This document shows positions 27,461 to 38,328 of a DNA stretch of 64,000 bases, in pieces; the stretch's first letter is position 1, and each line of letters opens with the position of its first letter. A program made the translations under genes and the position numbers. Below the pieces are notes generated by a model that saw only the letters and a list, made by a program, of their open reading frames with translations, had not been told where the DNA came from and did no database searches. Origin of the DNA: Hyalomma asiaticum (Eukaryota; Arthropoda; Arachnida; Ixodida; Ixodidae); assembly GCA_013339685.2 (NCBI GenBank), contig CM023482.1:143285296-143349295 (forward strand), in the 5' to 3' direction.

Positions 27461-27522
27461 CATACAACCACGCGCAAGCATACACAAACCACGCGCAAGC
27501 ATACACAACCACGCGCAAGCAC
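27461..27522. repeat. minisatellite, about 21-bp unit x3
   Basis: Three copies of ACCACGCGCAAGCATACACA with small length changes. Confidence 0.85.
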
Positions 27523-27696
27523 GTACACGGCCCTGTGTCCGCAGCTCAACCGTACATGTGCTTGCACAAGCCCATGCAGAGTGTGCTTTAACAAGCCCGC
27601 ACATGTCCATATGCGTGCCCAGCCCACCCCCGCATACGAACTTACGCATGTGAATGCACTATATACACGCGCTACGCGCATAAGTTCAACGCACAC

Positions 27697-27967
27697 ATAT
27701 TCCTATACAGGCCCCGTCACGGTGGTCTAGTGGTTATGGCACTCGGCTGCAGATCCGAAGGTCGCGGGATCGAATCCCGGCCGTGGCGGCTGCATTTCGA
27801 TGGAGGCGAAATGTTGAGGCCCGTGTGCTGTGCGATGTCAGTGCACGTTAAAGAACCCCAGGTGGTCGAAACTTCCGAAGATCCCCCCCCCCCCCAACGG
27901 CGTCTCTCATAATCGGAGCTGGTTTTGGGACGTTAAACCCCACAAATCAGCCAATATTCCTATACAG
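27697..27967 (+). mobile_element. tRNA-derived SINE (Ruka-like), full length with perfect 14-bp TSD
   Basis: The element spans 27711-27953. The A box is at 27723-27733 (TGGTCTAGTGG) and the B box at 27768-27778 (GGATCGAATCC), with the standard body and tail. A C-tract of about 13 C near 27883-27896 replaces the usual TCCACTACGG words. ATATTCCTATACAG is present at 27697-27710 and again at 27954-27967. This exact duplication shows insertion by target-primed reverse transcription and, with the near-consensus sequence, suggests a fairly recent event. Confidence 0.95.
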
Positions 27968-29344
<1,377 letters not shown>

Positions 29345-29531
29345 GATCTAGATTTAGACCAAATCGGATGGCACACACCCACAGTAGAGGATTGGTCAAG
29401 AAGCAAGTCAGGGACCGTACAATCGCTCAATGATGTTGGACAAGATAAAACGCACCGGGAAGTTTGGAGGTATGAAGCGGATAAAAAAACAAGGCCGGTA
29501 AAATAATTTGCGAAACGAACGTGCTGACTGG

Positions 29532-29747
29532 TTCTGGGGTTTAAAGTCGCGAAACCGCGATATGATTATGAGAGACGCCGTAGTGGAGGGGCTCCAGAAA
29601 TTTCGACCACCTGGGGTTCTTTAACGTGCACTGACATCGCACAGCACACGGGTCTCAACATTTCACCTCCACCGAAGCGCCGGGATTCTTTGATACCGCC
29701 ACTTTCGGATCAGCAGCTGAGTGCCATAACCAGCGTGGCCGGGCGAA
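29532..29747 (-). mobile_element. diverged Ruka-like SINE
   Basis: Minus-strand copy. The body words CGACCACCTGGGGTTCTTTA and TGCACTGACATCGCACAGCA are intact. The B-box region is damaged (GGGATTCTTTGATACCGCC on the + strand) and the A-box region is shortened near 29730-29745. Only a weak 10/15 flank match was seen, so the target duplication is not established. Confidence 0.88.
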
Positions 29748-30141
29748 TGAACAAGCTGAATAAAACAGACAAAGAATCAAGGTGGTAAAAATAAAAGAAA
29801 ATAAAAAGTTAATGAAACAGTTAAGACTATCTGTATGGCTCAGAGATGTCCACATCGTTCGCCAAGCGTGCGCTGAAGATCGCGCATGTGTTAGGGGCGC
29901 GCCGTGCACTGCGTCTATATGTATATACTTACACACTAAGCACTATTTGATGCATGAATGCGAACACACTGTATAAATTAATATACCTGGCGATAGGAAT
30001 GAATACGCTATGAAAGTAGAAAATTAGTAAGCAGAGAGTTGTGTCGACGATGTGAGGCGACAAGGTTCTTCACTGTGCCTTTTATAAAATGTTTTAGATG
30101 GAAGTTGTTTAGTGAGTCAATATACTTATTAAGGTCTTGAA
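29748..30141. other. no recognised feature
   Basis: AT-rich sequence without repeat or frame of note. Confidence 0.35.
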
Positions 30142-30271
30142 GAAAACAGGTCAGCGGAATTTTTTAAGGAAAAGAGACACAGAAAACACACTGAACACAA
30201 GACAGGACGCTTGTTTTGTGCACGTTGTGTTTTTCTGTGTTCCGTCTGCTAACATGCGCTGACCTGTTCTC
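30142..30271. repeat. imperfect inverted repeat with GACACAGAA-type core
   Basis: Outer arms are GAAAACAGGTCAGCG and CGCTGACCTGTTCTC. Inner arms contain GACACAGAAAACAC and GTGTTTTTCTGTGTTC. The arms are about 60 bp with mismatches and a short centre near 30203-30211. The inner core resembles that of the inverted repeat at 19518-19646. Confidence 0.7.
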
Positions 30272-30396
30272 TAGATGAGTATGAACCAAGTGGCCAAGCA
30301 ACAAGTTATGTTGCGATCTATGAAGCGTTCACATTAACCCTTTTCTGGGGAGGGGAGTTCTAAAAAAACAGACCGAGGCCGGTTTTATGATGCGCG

Positions 30397-30972
30397 TAAC
30401 TATAGTCGCGGACAACTTTTCTTGGCAATGAAGGGAAAGCTACGGGGGCGGAGCTACTGCACATGTACCCCTCCGCGATGTAGTCCGGTTCGGCGCGCGT
30501 TTCAAATTTAGTTTCGGTTGTGAACCTTCCGTATCTCCTGTGACGGCCGTTCGATTATTCGAGCGGGTCTGCTTTGTCTGCTTCGACAGCCATTTGTTCG
30601 TCAAATTCGTCACAAGCTCCTGCGGTGACTTGTCGGAAAAGCTGGAGGGAGACGAGCGCGCACCTGATAGTGGGGAGGCCATTTTGACAGTGAGGACTGT
30701 GACCTGCACGTAAAATGTGCGACGTTCTCGCACGTGCAAAAACGCGAAAAAGCACTGCGTAAAGTAAAAAAATTATAAATATCTCCTTAATGCGAGCAGT
30801 GCCTCTTTTCAAAGAGCGTCCTGTAGAAAATAAATCAATGTTGTTTTCTTAATTCTCACGCAGAAAACATGGACGAAATTGTGGGACTATATTCTTAAGT
30901 GGTAGCACACGCGTAGTTTGGCTCTGTAGCCTTCCCTCCATTGCCAAGAAAAGTTGTCCGCGACTATAGTTA
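30397..30972. mobile_element. non-autonomous DNA transposon with 47-bp TIRs
   Basis: Terminal inverted repeats lie at 30397-30443 and 30926-30972, starting TAACTATAGTCGCGGACAAC, with 45 of 47 matching. The outermost TA on each side, followed by GCG on both flanks, fits a TA target duplication as in Tc1/mariner-like elements. The 480-bp interior has a minus-strand frame (30440-30739, Ser/Thr/Lys-rich, internal start MASPLSGARSS) that might be a relic of an N-terminal ORF. No catalytic domain is visible. Superfamily is unassigned. Confidence 0.72.
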
Positions 30973-31619
30973 GCGAAGACATCTCGACCCTCTTGCTACT
31001 TACTGCTTTGAAGGCAGCGTCACATTATTTTTGAGGCTCATTATTGAACGAAAGCTGTCAATGAAGGGGAATTGTGGAAAGAATCCGAACAGGCTAGCAC
31101 GGCAGTAAACGTTATTCAACGATATTTACACCAGTGCAAGGCTAGCCAACTCATGAAGCAATCAACTATGTCAAGTAGAAGGTGAAAAGGCTTGTAATCC
31201 GCCTATAAAGTCCGTTACGTACCTTGCCGCCAAAAAATTGGGTTGCTTCGGCATTACGTGTGTAGCGCCATCTGGAACTTAATAGCAGATGCAACGTGAC
31301 GCAAGTCGCAAAGTCAGCCGTCTCTCTTGTTTGTCTCGGGATGGCAGCACCATCTCAGCTGCCAATCGAACTTTTCCTACCGAGCGGCCATGCAAAACGT
31401 CTCCTACGCGCCGCGGGGGGCCCGAAAAGCGCATACCATGCGTGCCTCGCTCCTTAGATCATGAACAGCTGTTCGCCAGGCACGAATGTCCATTCAGCAG
31501 CACAGCGCCGACGTGTTTCCTGCACTGTTATGGGGTCGTTTAGCCGCCGACGCGCGCGTGGCGTCTGCTGTTCCGTCTGCTACTAGTTAGTTTCGGTTCT
31601 CTGCTTTGGTCTCGTCCTG
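30973..31619. other. upstream region of the arrestin gene, nothing specific
   Basis: CpG content rises from about 31280. No TATA box or other core element was recognised with confidence. Confidence 0.35.
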
Positions 31620-32001
31620 AATCTCGCCTAAACGGGACAGCGCGAGAGCGCATTCCCTAAACGCCTGCGACCGCGGCCTGCTGCTCGCTCAGCTCTCTCC
31701 TCCGGCGGCGATTACCTCCTCTGCCTCCTCCGAGTGCCTTCGATCGGAGAAGCAACGTTGTCGACGGAAAAGCGAGCAGCGGAGCCAGCGGGGCTGTTAC
31801 ATCGGCGTCGACCACCAGACAGTGTACACGATGCGTTCGGTGACCGCCGCGGGCCGCCGGCGTCCGCGGTCGTCGCAGCACGCGCTCGGCGAGCGAAGTG
31901 GCCGAAATCCCGGCGCGGGCTGACTCCTCCGGCGGCGGCTAGCTCTCTCCAATGGTCCGCGACAGGCGACATCGTAGAAGCCACGAGGCTGCCGAGTCAC
32001 A
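31620..32001 (+). promoter_or_regulatory. CpG-rich promoter/5' leader of the alpha-arrestin gene
   Basis: Very GC- and CpG-rich sequence immediately precedes the arrestin start. The transcription start cannot be placed. A TATA-less CpG promoter is likely. At least two upstream ATGs lie in it (31831 and 31952), so if the leader includes them translation of the main frame may be restrained. Confidence 0.5.
31831..31923 (+). other. upstream ORF 1 (30 codons)
   Basis: It starts ATGCGTTCGGTG and ends at TGA 31921-31923, before the main start. The product is Arg/Ala/Gly-rich and has no known function. It matters only if transcription begins upstream of 31831. Confidence 0.4.
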
Positions 32002-32014
32002 ATGGGCAAGCTGA
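31952..32014 (+). other. upstream ORF 2 (20 codons), overlaps the arrestin start
   Basis: It starts CCAATGG with a G at +4 and ends at TGA 32012-32014, ten bases past the main ATG and in another frame. Ribosomes using it could not simply reinitiate downstream at 32002, so leaky scanning would be needed. Confidence 0.45.
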
Positions 32015-32260
32015 AAGCATTCGACATCGTGCTGGACGGTTACCGCAGCGTGTACCACCCCGGACAAGCGGTGCGCGGCAAGTGCGTGCTCGAACTCAAG
32101 GGTGACATGCGACTGAAGGCGGTGCGAGTGTTCATGCGCGGACTGGCCAAGGTGCACTGGACTGAATCGCGTAGCACGGGAAACCGCCTCGGCGCCTACA
32201 CCGAGCACTACAACGCCGAGATGGAATACTTCTTCCAGGGACAGACACTTTTTGGCTCTG
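32002..32260 (+). CDS. alpha-arrestin (arrestin domain-containing protein), first coding exon
   Basis: The exon encodes 86 codons plus one base, starting MGKLKAFDIVLDG and ending TLFGS. The start has a strong context (CACAATGG: A at -3, G at +4). The block RGLAKVHWTES followed by a YTEHYNAEMEYF stretch matches the N-terminal arrestin fold of vertebrate ARRDC2/3/4 (RGxAKVxWTES and YTxxYxxExEYF), and the preceding Y-x-P-G-x-x-V-x-G-x-x-x-L-E block is the usual first beta-strand pair. The frame is followed at 32261 by GTAAGTGG, a consensus donor in phase 1. Proteins of this family are adaptors that link membrane receptors and transporters to NEDD4-type ubiquitin ligases through C-terminal PPxY motifs. 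That part is not in view, nor is the arrestin C domain. Which ARRDC paralogue it is cannot be decided. Confidence 0.92.
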
Positions 32261-34447
32261 GTAAGTGGGCTCGCTGCACGCGGTTCCACGGATGCCATGC
32301 GCGCCCGTGCGTCATGCTCTCGCCGACGTATCGTGTGTCCAGCGCCGACTGCCTTTGTTGTTTTGTGGAACGCCCGTGGTACGCCGGTGACGCTTGATGT
32401 ACTACAGTGTCGTGAACTTTTCTGCTGCCTAGAAGCCGTGTTAGACTTAACGCAGCGTTCACTCAGATCCTCGAATCGCGCACGCGGCGCGCCGTCATCG
32501 GCAAAACCTGCTGCCGAGTGAGCCGTGCGGTGAATCGAAATTTAAACCTCGCGCTCTGCGATGCTCCTCTTGCGCGTCCTTTCCCTTCTTTAGCTTGGTT
32601 TCATCTCCCCGCGCAGTATCACGATGCTACTGGAACTTGACGTACGCAACAGGTGAAATGAAAACCTCGTCAAAATGATTTCCCCTTGTAGCTCCTGTCG
32701 GGGCGGATTATACGATAGGTCTGCATTAGTATCGACGCGCCTGGCGCGTGATTACTTCGGGTGTCAATTCCAAGCGCTCCCTCCGGACAGCGACGAATGG
32801 GTTGACAGACGCGCTCCCTGTCATTTTCGTATAGCGTTGAAAATTTATAGATTCGGTGGAGCAGTATGTTTGCAGTCATAGCGCGGGTCGATCCTCTCCT
32901 CTGGCCGATATCTCCGCCGTTTCCAGAGTACGTGCCAGTCGACTGACTTTCCTTTCGTCGGCAGGTTGTTTGTTTGTCTTGGCTAGAGACCAGGCCAAGG
33001 CAGCGAGCCTTCACTACCACTTCGGAAAGAAAGAAAAAGAAGAGACGTACGTATGAAAAGGAAAAGATATATGTATATGGTCGGAAAAATCGGAGCGCGC
33101 GCCATAAACAAACAGCTTCTCTCGAATTTATGGCTCGGGAGTAACTTCGCAAACACCGTTCGCCGAAGAATGCGACCGACAATGCGTAGTGGACACCGCA
33201 CGGCGCCGTTTCGAGTGGCCCTTGGCAATTTTTTTTTTTTTTTAATGATGCAGGAGTCTGCCGTTTACAATGTGTGCTGCCTTCGGGGCAGGCTCGCGAA
33301 GCGGTCGTCGCGAACGTGCTCCCTAAGTTTAGCTTCATTCCAAGGCATCTCGTGGGATCGTTTGTCATTTCACCGACCTCCTGCTCTTGATTTGAAAGCC
33401 TTGAAACTTCCCACATGCCGTCCACTTTACACCCTGGCTTTCTGCACAGGGGGAGAAGGGAATGTTTGGAACAGCACTGGAACGAGCTGTGACTGTATGC
33501 AGCTGCCTACGTAGTGGCGTTGTGCTGACTTAAGTATGCTGTCTTGAAAGAACGAACGAGAAGAAATAAAGAAAAAGAAGTGGGCGGACGGAGAAAGAGA
33601 GAGGAGACCCGATCGACGAAATCACATCTAGGAAAATCTTCGTTAGAAATAAAAACAAAATATAAAAATAACAGCCGGCGTATGACATTTTGTAATGTGC
33701 GGCGGAAAGGAGGGCATTCTACAATATGCCAGGAGACGACTGGGTCTTGGAAAGCAGAGTCTCTGGGTTTGTTTTGAACAAAGAGCGATGCATCATACCG
33801 CGTGTATAGCTGCATACGCCGTGACGCAGGTGTGCGAACCGCGTTCGCACTGCCCCATCTGGAAAATGATAGTCCGAGTCCGATGCGAGTTTCGCCAACG
33901 CGAGATCTAAGGGACGATTCAGCGACGAGAAGGGACCAAATTATTCCGGTTTCTTCTTCTGCCTCGTGACCACCGATGGTATTATAATTGCTCCTCGCTG
34001 GGAGGTCGGCGCGAGAAAAAGGAAAGCTCGGAGCTACTGCCAAGGCGCGGGAATTACCTGCCCCAACTATGAAAACAAACGTTGTTGACGAGAGAAAAGA
34101 AATAAAAGAAAACAATAGCGCGATCTTATCAAACCACGCCTCTTCAAGGACGTGAAAAGAGCGGGCAGACCACGTGCTCTTGTTGTCGTGTCGTCTCTTG
34201 ACGTTTTCCTCTTGAAATGTATTATCCTTTCATTCTTTTATTTTTAAAAGGCTATTTCATGCTAAATCATTTGACTTGTAATGTGCAACCTGCATACGCG
34301 ATCGAGTATACTGTGTATTCTCGCAGATTTTGTTCTATTCCTTCGTTGCTTAATCAACATCTATATACGCAAGCGTCTGCCATCGTCAGTTTGTTCGCGC
34401 ACTGGTACGAAACAGTTCTAATTGTGCGCCATAACTAGCAGAGCGCG
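32261..34447 (+). other. start of arrestin intron 1
   Basis: The intron begins GTAAGT. Two long minus-strand frames (32670-33425, 251 codons; 33507-34115, 202 codons) lie here, but they are low in recognisable motifs and include Lys/Phe runs from A/T tracts, so I consider them chance. No further arrestin exon was recognised to the end of the window, so the intron may exceed 31 kb. Confidence 0.6.
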
Positions 34448-34448
34448 A

Positions 34449-34520
<72 letters not shown>
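34448..34520. repeat. (ATT)n microsatellite
   Basis: About 24 ATT units. Confidence 0.97.
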
Positions 34521-34715
34521 GGCCAATCAAGTAGTCACCTATTCGCATTTTGGTGTGCTTCTACATGCCTGTGATCAATGTAGTTATGTCCATTATCATT
34601 GTGACACATTTACTTGAATATCTTATACTCTTACTGGTGCTTCTTTTTAACTGATATTCCGCGACCAGATCGCATCTCTTTTGTGATTCGTTGTCCGCTT
34701 TCTTCAAAATACATT

Positions 34716-34921
34716 CCAGTTTTACAGCGTAAGCTGTTATGAGATCACAACAACGGCCGTTTTTGGCGCCGTAGTTGTGTGCCACCGCCGGTGTCCGTAA
34801 CCACTATGGTGCAAATATCAGAAAAAAAAAAAATAACCAGGACTGAGGAGGATTCTAACCCACGTCCCTCTGCTTGGCAGTCGAGCATTCTATATACCGG
34901 CTGAACTACGCCTGTGGTCGA
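34716..34921 (-). mobile_element. second tRNA-derived SINE family
   Basis: On the minus strand the head carries TAGTTCAGCCGG (A box, 34897-34908) and GGGTTAGAATCC (B box, 34850-34861), with GACTGCCAAGCAG at the anticodon-arm position, like a Gly-type tRNA. After the head come a T-run and a unique body (GGCGCCAAAAACGGCCGTTG, ATCTCATAACAGCTTACGCTG). The body shares nothing with the Ruka-like SINEs. Boundaries are approximate and no target duplication was seen. Confidence 0.6.
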
Positions 34922-35635
34922 AAGATCATCGCTAAAGGATCTAAACTGGTATAAAGCCTGCCGAGGAATCGCATTAACAAATGTAATGTTACGTGACAAA
35001 ACAGTAATACGCCACTACGCGTCGCCGAAAGTGGATTGCATAACGAGTGCGAGGAATCGTTTGAAAGAACACAGGGATGCATGCTTTGAAGCTCTGCACA
35101 CATAACAGAGGCATCATCATCATTATGAAACGATCTTCAACTTTTCCGTCATCATTATTACAAAGCGCTGCCTCGTGAAGCAGTTTGGTCGTATGATGCC
35201 ATGCGACAGGCGATGTGCGCAGCCCCGACAGCAACCTGACTTGGCTCTTCGATATACCTGATGGACCGATCACTTGGCCAGGTCCCCAAGCGTTTACAAC
35301 GGCCTCTAAGAATGTGTTGATTTCGCTCTTGCTATTTTTTTCTTTTTTTCGCTGCGATAAGGTGGTTCGTGGTTTCGCTCGCTATCAGCAACTGTATGGC
35401 CGGTGTTGTGTAAACACGCCAATGCTATTGCACTTGATACTTTGTGACTGTACGCACAGACTGCAGGTCATCACAGGTTGAGTCAAGAGCGCCATGAAAT
35501 TCTACCAATAAAGAGATGCCGCCCAGGTAGCCTGCTTGTCCTTAAGTACTTCGTTCTTTTATTGTGTGTGTGTGTTTCTTATATGCCCCTTGAACAGTAC
35601 AGGGCAGCCGGTCAGGAGCTTTCCGTTCATTACGT
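34922..35635. other. no recognised feature
   Basis: Intronic sequence if the arrestin intron extends here. Confidence 0.35.
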
Positions 35636-35870
35636 GATTGATTTCTGCGGTTTTGCATCCCAAAACCATGCTATGATTATGACGGACGCCGTGGTGGAGG
35701 GCTCCGGAAATTTCGACCACCTGGGTTCTTTAACGTGCACTGACATCGCACAGCACACGGGCCTCAACATTACGCCTCCATCGAAATGCAACCGCCGCGG
35801 CAGGGATTCGATCCCGCGACCCTGGGATTTGCGGCCGAGTGCCATAACTACTAGACCGCCGTGGCTGGGC
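35636..35870 (-). mobile_element. Ruka-like SINE, near full length
   Basis: Minus-strand copy with A box (CTAGTAGTTATGGC region, right end), B box GGATCGAATCCC, full body and tail, ending left at GATTGATTTCTGCGG. A few point changes are present (TTTTGCATCCC for TTTAACGTCCC). No clear target duplication. Confidence 0.93.
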
Positions 35871-36412
35871 ACAGACTTCGTTTCGGGCTGTGAATTAAGA
35901 AACGTTTTATGTAGCACGTAAAAGCCATTAAAATCTATGTCGGCGATGGCCTACAATTTTATTGTCAACATCCTTGCTCTAAATGTTCGCGAAGTCGAAT
36001 GGTTAATATCAACTAGCCAATTAATTAGGCGAAATAAAATAAAATATTCCTATACGCTGTCCAAGCGACGACGAACAACATTACGTCGATTCCGTCCGGC
36101 TACGTGGTGCTTTCAATATACTCTTCCTTAAATTTTGGCACAAGTTCCTTGGGACATCTGGTCTACACCTACTGCTTGAATACACGCTCTGGAACAGCAC
36201 ATCAGAGGGCGCTCTGATGAGAATTGGCCCCCTGTCTTTCGGGACGCTGTGCACGCCTGTATATGAGTACAGTACATAAGAACGCCGAAATTCATTCGTC
36301 CGCTAACGGTGCCTCAATAGGACCGAAGTTCGCCTCTGTCGCAACGAACACGCCCGACAGGACCGGCAAGAGTGATATGACATGGTTACCCCTATAGCAA
36401 CTGCGTGTGACC
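35871..36412. other. no recognised feature
   Basis: Nothing specific. Confidence 0.35.
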
Positions 36413-36641
36413 AAGTTGCTCTATCGATGAACAAATCGCAAAATACGATTTAGAACAGGGAATGTCGCAGGAGCCAACGTTTCGACAAGCGGACTTGTCT
36501 TCGTCAGGGCGGCAACGAAGACAAGTCCGCTTGTCGAAACGTTGGCTCCTGCGACATTCCCTGTTCTAAATCGTATTTTGCGATTTGTTCATCGATTCAA
36601 GCATCCATCTTCCCCTGAGCTTCTCTTCTAAGTTGCTCTAT
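36413..36641 (-). mobile_element. perfect foldback insertion with hammerhead-like motif and 12-bp TSD
   Basis: Perfect inverted arms of 82 bp (36423-36504 and 36515-36596) flank a 10-bp centre and are followed by 33 bp ending in CTTCTCTTCT. AAGTTGCTCTAT occurs at 36413-36424 and 36630-36641, so the inserted unit is about 36425-36629. On the minus strand CTGACGA (36501-36507) is followed by a 6-bp stem with a 4-base loop (36484-36499) and GAAA (36480-36483), the core strands of a hammerhead ribozyme. Such motifs are known in the terminal repeats of Penelope-like elements. One unpaired A after CTGACGA departs from the consensus, and stem III plus cleavage triplet were not identified. On the + strand the second arm lacks the CTG. 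Confidence 0.7.
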
Positions 36642-38123
36642 GTATCTTGAAGTTTCGAAGTCGCGTTTCATTCCACGAGCACTTAGGAACACCGAAATTC
36701 GTCTGCTAACAGTGCCTCTTTCAACATATAGGCTCGCCTCGATCCCACCTAAGACGTGTAATAAGCATATCGATCGTATCGGCGTGTGTGTACACCTTTC
36801 AGCACTTCAGCCTCCTGGCCTGTGTATAGACCAAGTTGCTGCTCCTGCAGCGCGGGCTCTGTTTACCCTCGGAAGGGCGTACCGAGCCGGAGCTCGAGGC
36901 TTAGGGTCTCGCGTAGGCAGATGTCAATCCAAACAGAATTAGCCGCACGGACGACGGCGTGCGCGCGTCTCCCGTGGACGACGCGGGCGTGATGCACACC
37001 AGACTCGAAGGCGCGCCTGCCTAATTGGATCCTCTTTGGCCGCATTACGGAAAATGGAGGCAGCCTCCGTGTGCGCGGCGTGATGCAATTAAGAGTTGCC
37101 GCGTGGACAGGCTGCGGGGCGGCCGGCTTTAATGGGATCGTGCTAAGCACTCGGCCACTCGGCCACGTCGGGCGAACTAATAGCGGGTTAGCAGCGCATG
37201 TGTGTGCGTTTTTTGACCTTCCACGACTCCCGAGGACAGCGTAGTATATGCGCCGAGGTGGACGGCCCTTTTAACAACGTCGCTGATGAGGTGGAGATGT
37301 TGATTGGAGCTGCTATTATGCGAGTGACACGAAGGACACATTTGGGCACCTTATCATTATGGTAAAAATTAATCAGGACTGACTTGACTGTGAAGTGTCC
37401 GAATCGAATATAACGCTAATATTTAAGAAAAAATGGTGATAATTGAATATCGATTATGATTTTTAAAGCAACACGACATGTAAAGCTTAGTTAAGCGGAG
37501 TTCATTTGTAAAGAGTATTTTTTCTCCCTAAGAGAGAAAGCAAACCGACTCGCACTGCACAGATACGCAGTACACCGTTCACAGTTTGATGCACGGATAA
37601 TTGAGGAGATTGTTAATGAGCAACGACTGCGTTCGATTACGTGAGGCACCGCGACGACGCTTGTAGTGACACAATGGAAACAGCGTTGTCGTCGCCTGAT
37701 GCAGTACTGTATTGTTTGTAAGAATGGGGCTGCGATATTACAGCTATATCGTGCACTTTATTGCATGCACTTTATTGCAGCGCTGCGTCTGTTTTCGTTT
37801 TCTTTCCTCTCTTGTTTTTTCTTTTTTCTCCCGAATGATGAATAGGACAGGTCGGCGTTGCTGGGTCGGCAACGGCTGCACCTCATCGCTTAGTAAACAA
37901 AGCAATTTAGTATGAAAACAAGAATATAAAAAATAGAAAAAGTAATAAGTGTAAAGTACACAATACGACACCATGCACATGTAGGACACTATAAAAACCG
38001 ACAGCACTTTTCAACGCGTAGTTTTGTACTCAGTCATAGGTATATTGTTGCAACTGCGATGACACTCTCCAAGTGATAAATCAGTGAACTGATTCTTTTT
38101 ATAGTCTGCAGAGGTGCTGCCTA
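36642..38123. other. no recognised feature
   Basis: Part of 36840-37150 is CpG-rich, but no gene is recognised. Confidence 0.35.
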
Positions 38124-38166
38124 GATTGATTCATTTCTGGCTTTCTACGTCCCAAATCCATGATAT
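38124..38166 (-). mobile_element. 3'-tail fragment of a Ruka-like SINE
   Basis: GATTGATTCATTTCTGG, then ACGTCCCAAATCCATGATAT, matches the tail end of the SINE copies. The rest of the SINE is missing and different sequence follows. Confidence 0.5.
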
Positions 38167-38327
38167 TGGTGGAGGTCCGGGGATCGATATCCCGCACCTC
38201 CACCAAAATGCCACGTGGAGGAACAGAGTGCTCACTAGCAAGAACGGTAAAGAAATGTATTTACAGATTATATTTATACAGGTAGCGGCCGTCGCAGCCA
38301 AGATGGAAGGACAGCAGCGAAATGCAT
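38167..38327. mobile_element. possible LTR-type repeat fragment interrupted by the LINE
   Basis: CCCGCACCTCCACCAAAATG, then GTATTTACAG and AAGATGGAAGGACAGCAGCG, resembles the words at about 40025-40130 (CCACCTCCACAAATAATGG, CTATTTACAC, AAGATGGCGCCAGTACAACA). The two loci may be related retroelement ends. Identity is weak. Confidence 0.25.
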
Positions 38328-38328
38328 A

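Noticed and set aside
27461..27522. CRISPR-like short repeat array
   Set aside because: Units abut with no unique spacers, and the host is a eukaryote.
32670..33425. 251-codon minus-strand open frame, the longest in the window
   Set aside because: No motif or domain is visible. It contains Lys and Phe runs from A/T tracts and lies antisense to the arrestin intron, so it is probably a chance frame.
33507..34115. 202-codon minus-strand frame
   Set aside because: Low-complexity Phe/Ser/Leu-rich sequence with no motif. It neighbours another chance frame.
35478..35921. 147-codon + frame and its 95-codon antisense partner
   Set aside because: Both are translations across the Ruka-like SINE at 35636-35870.
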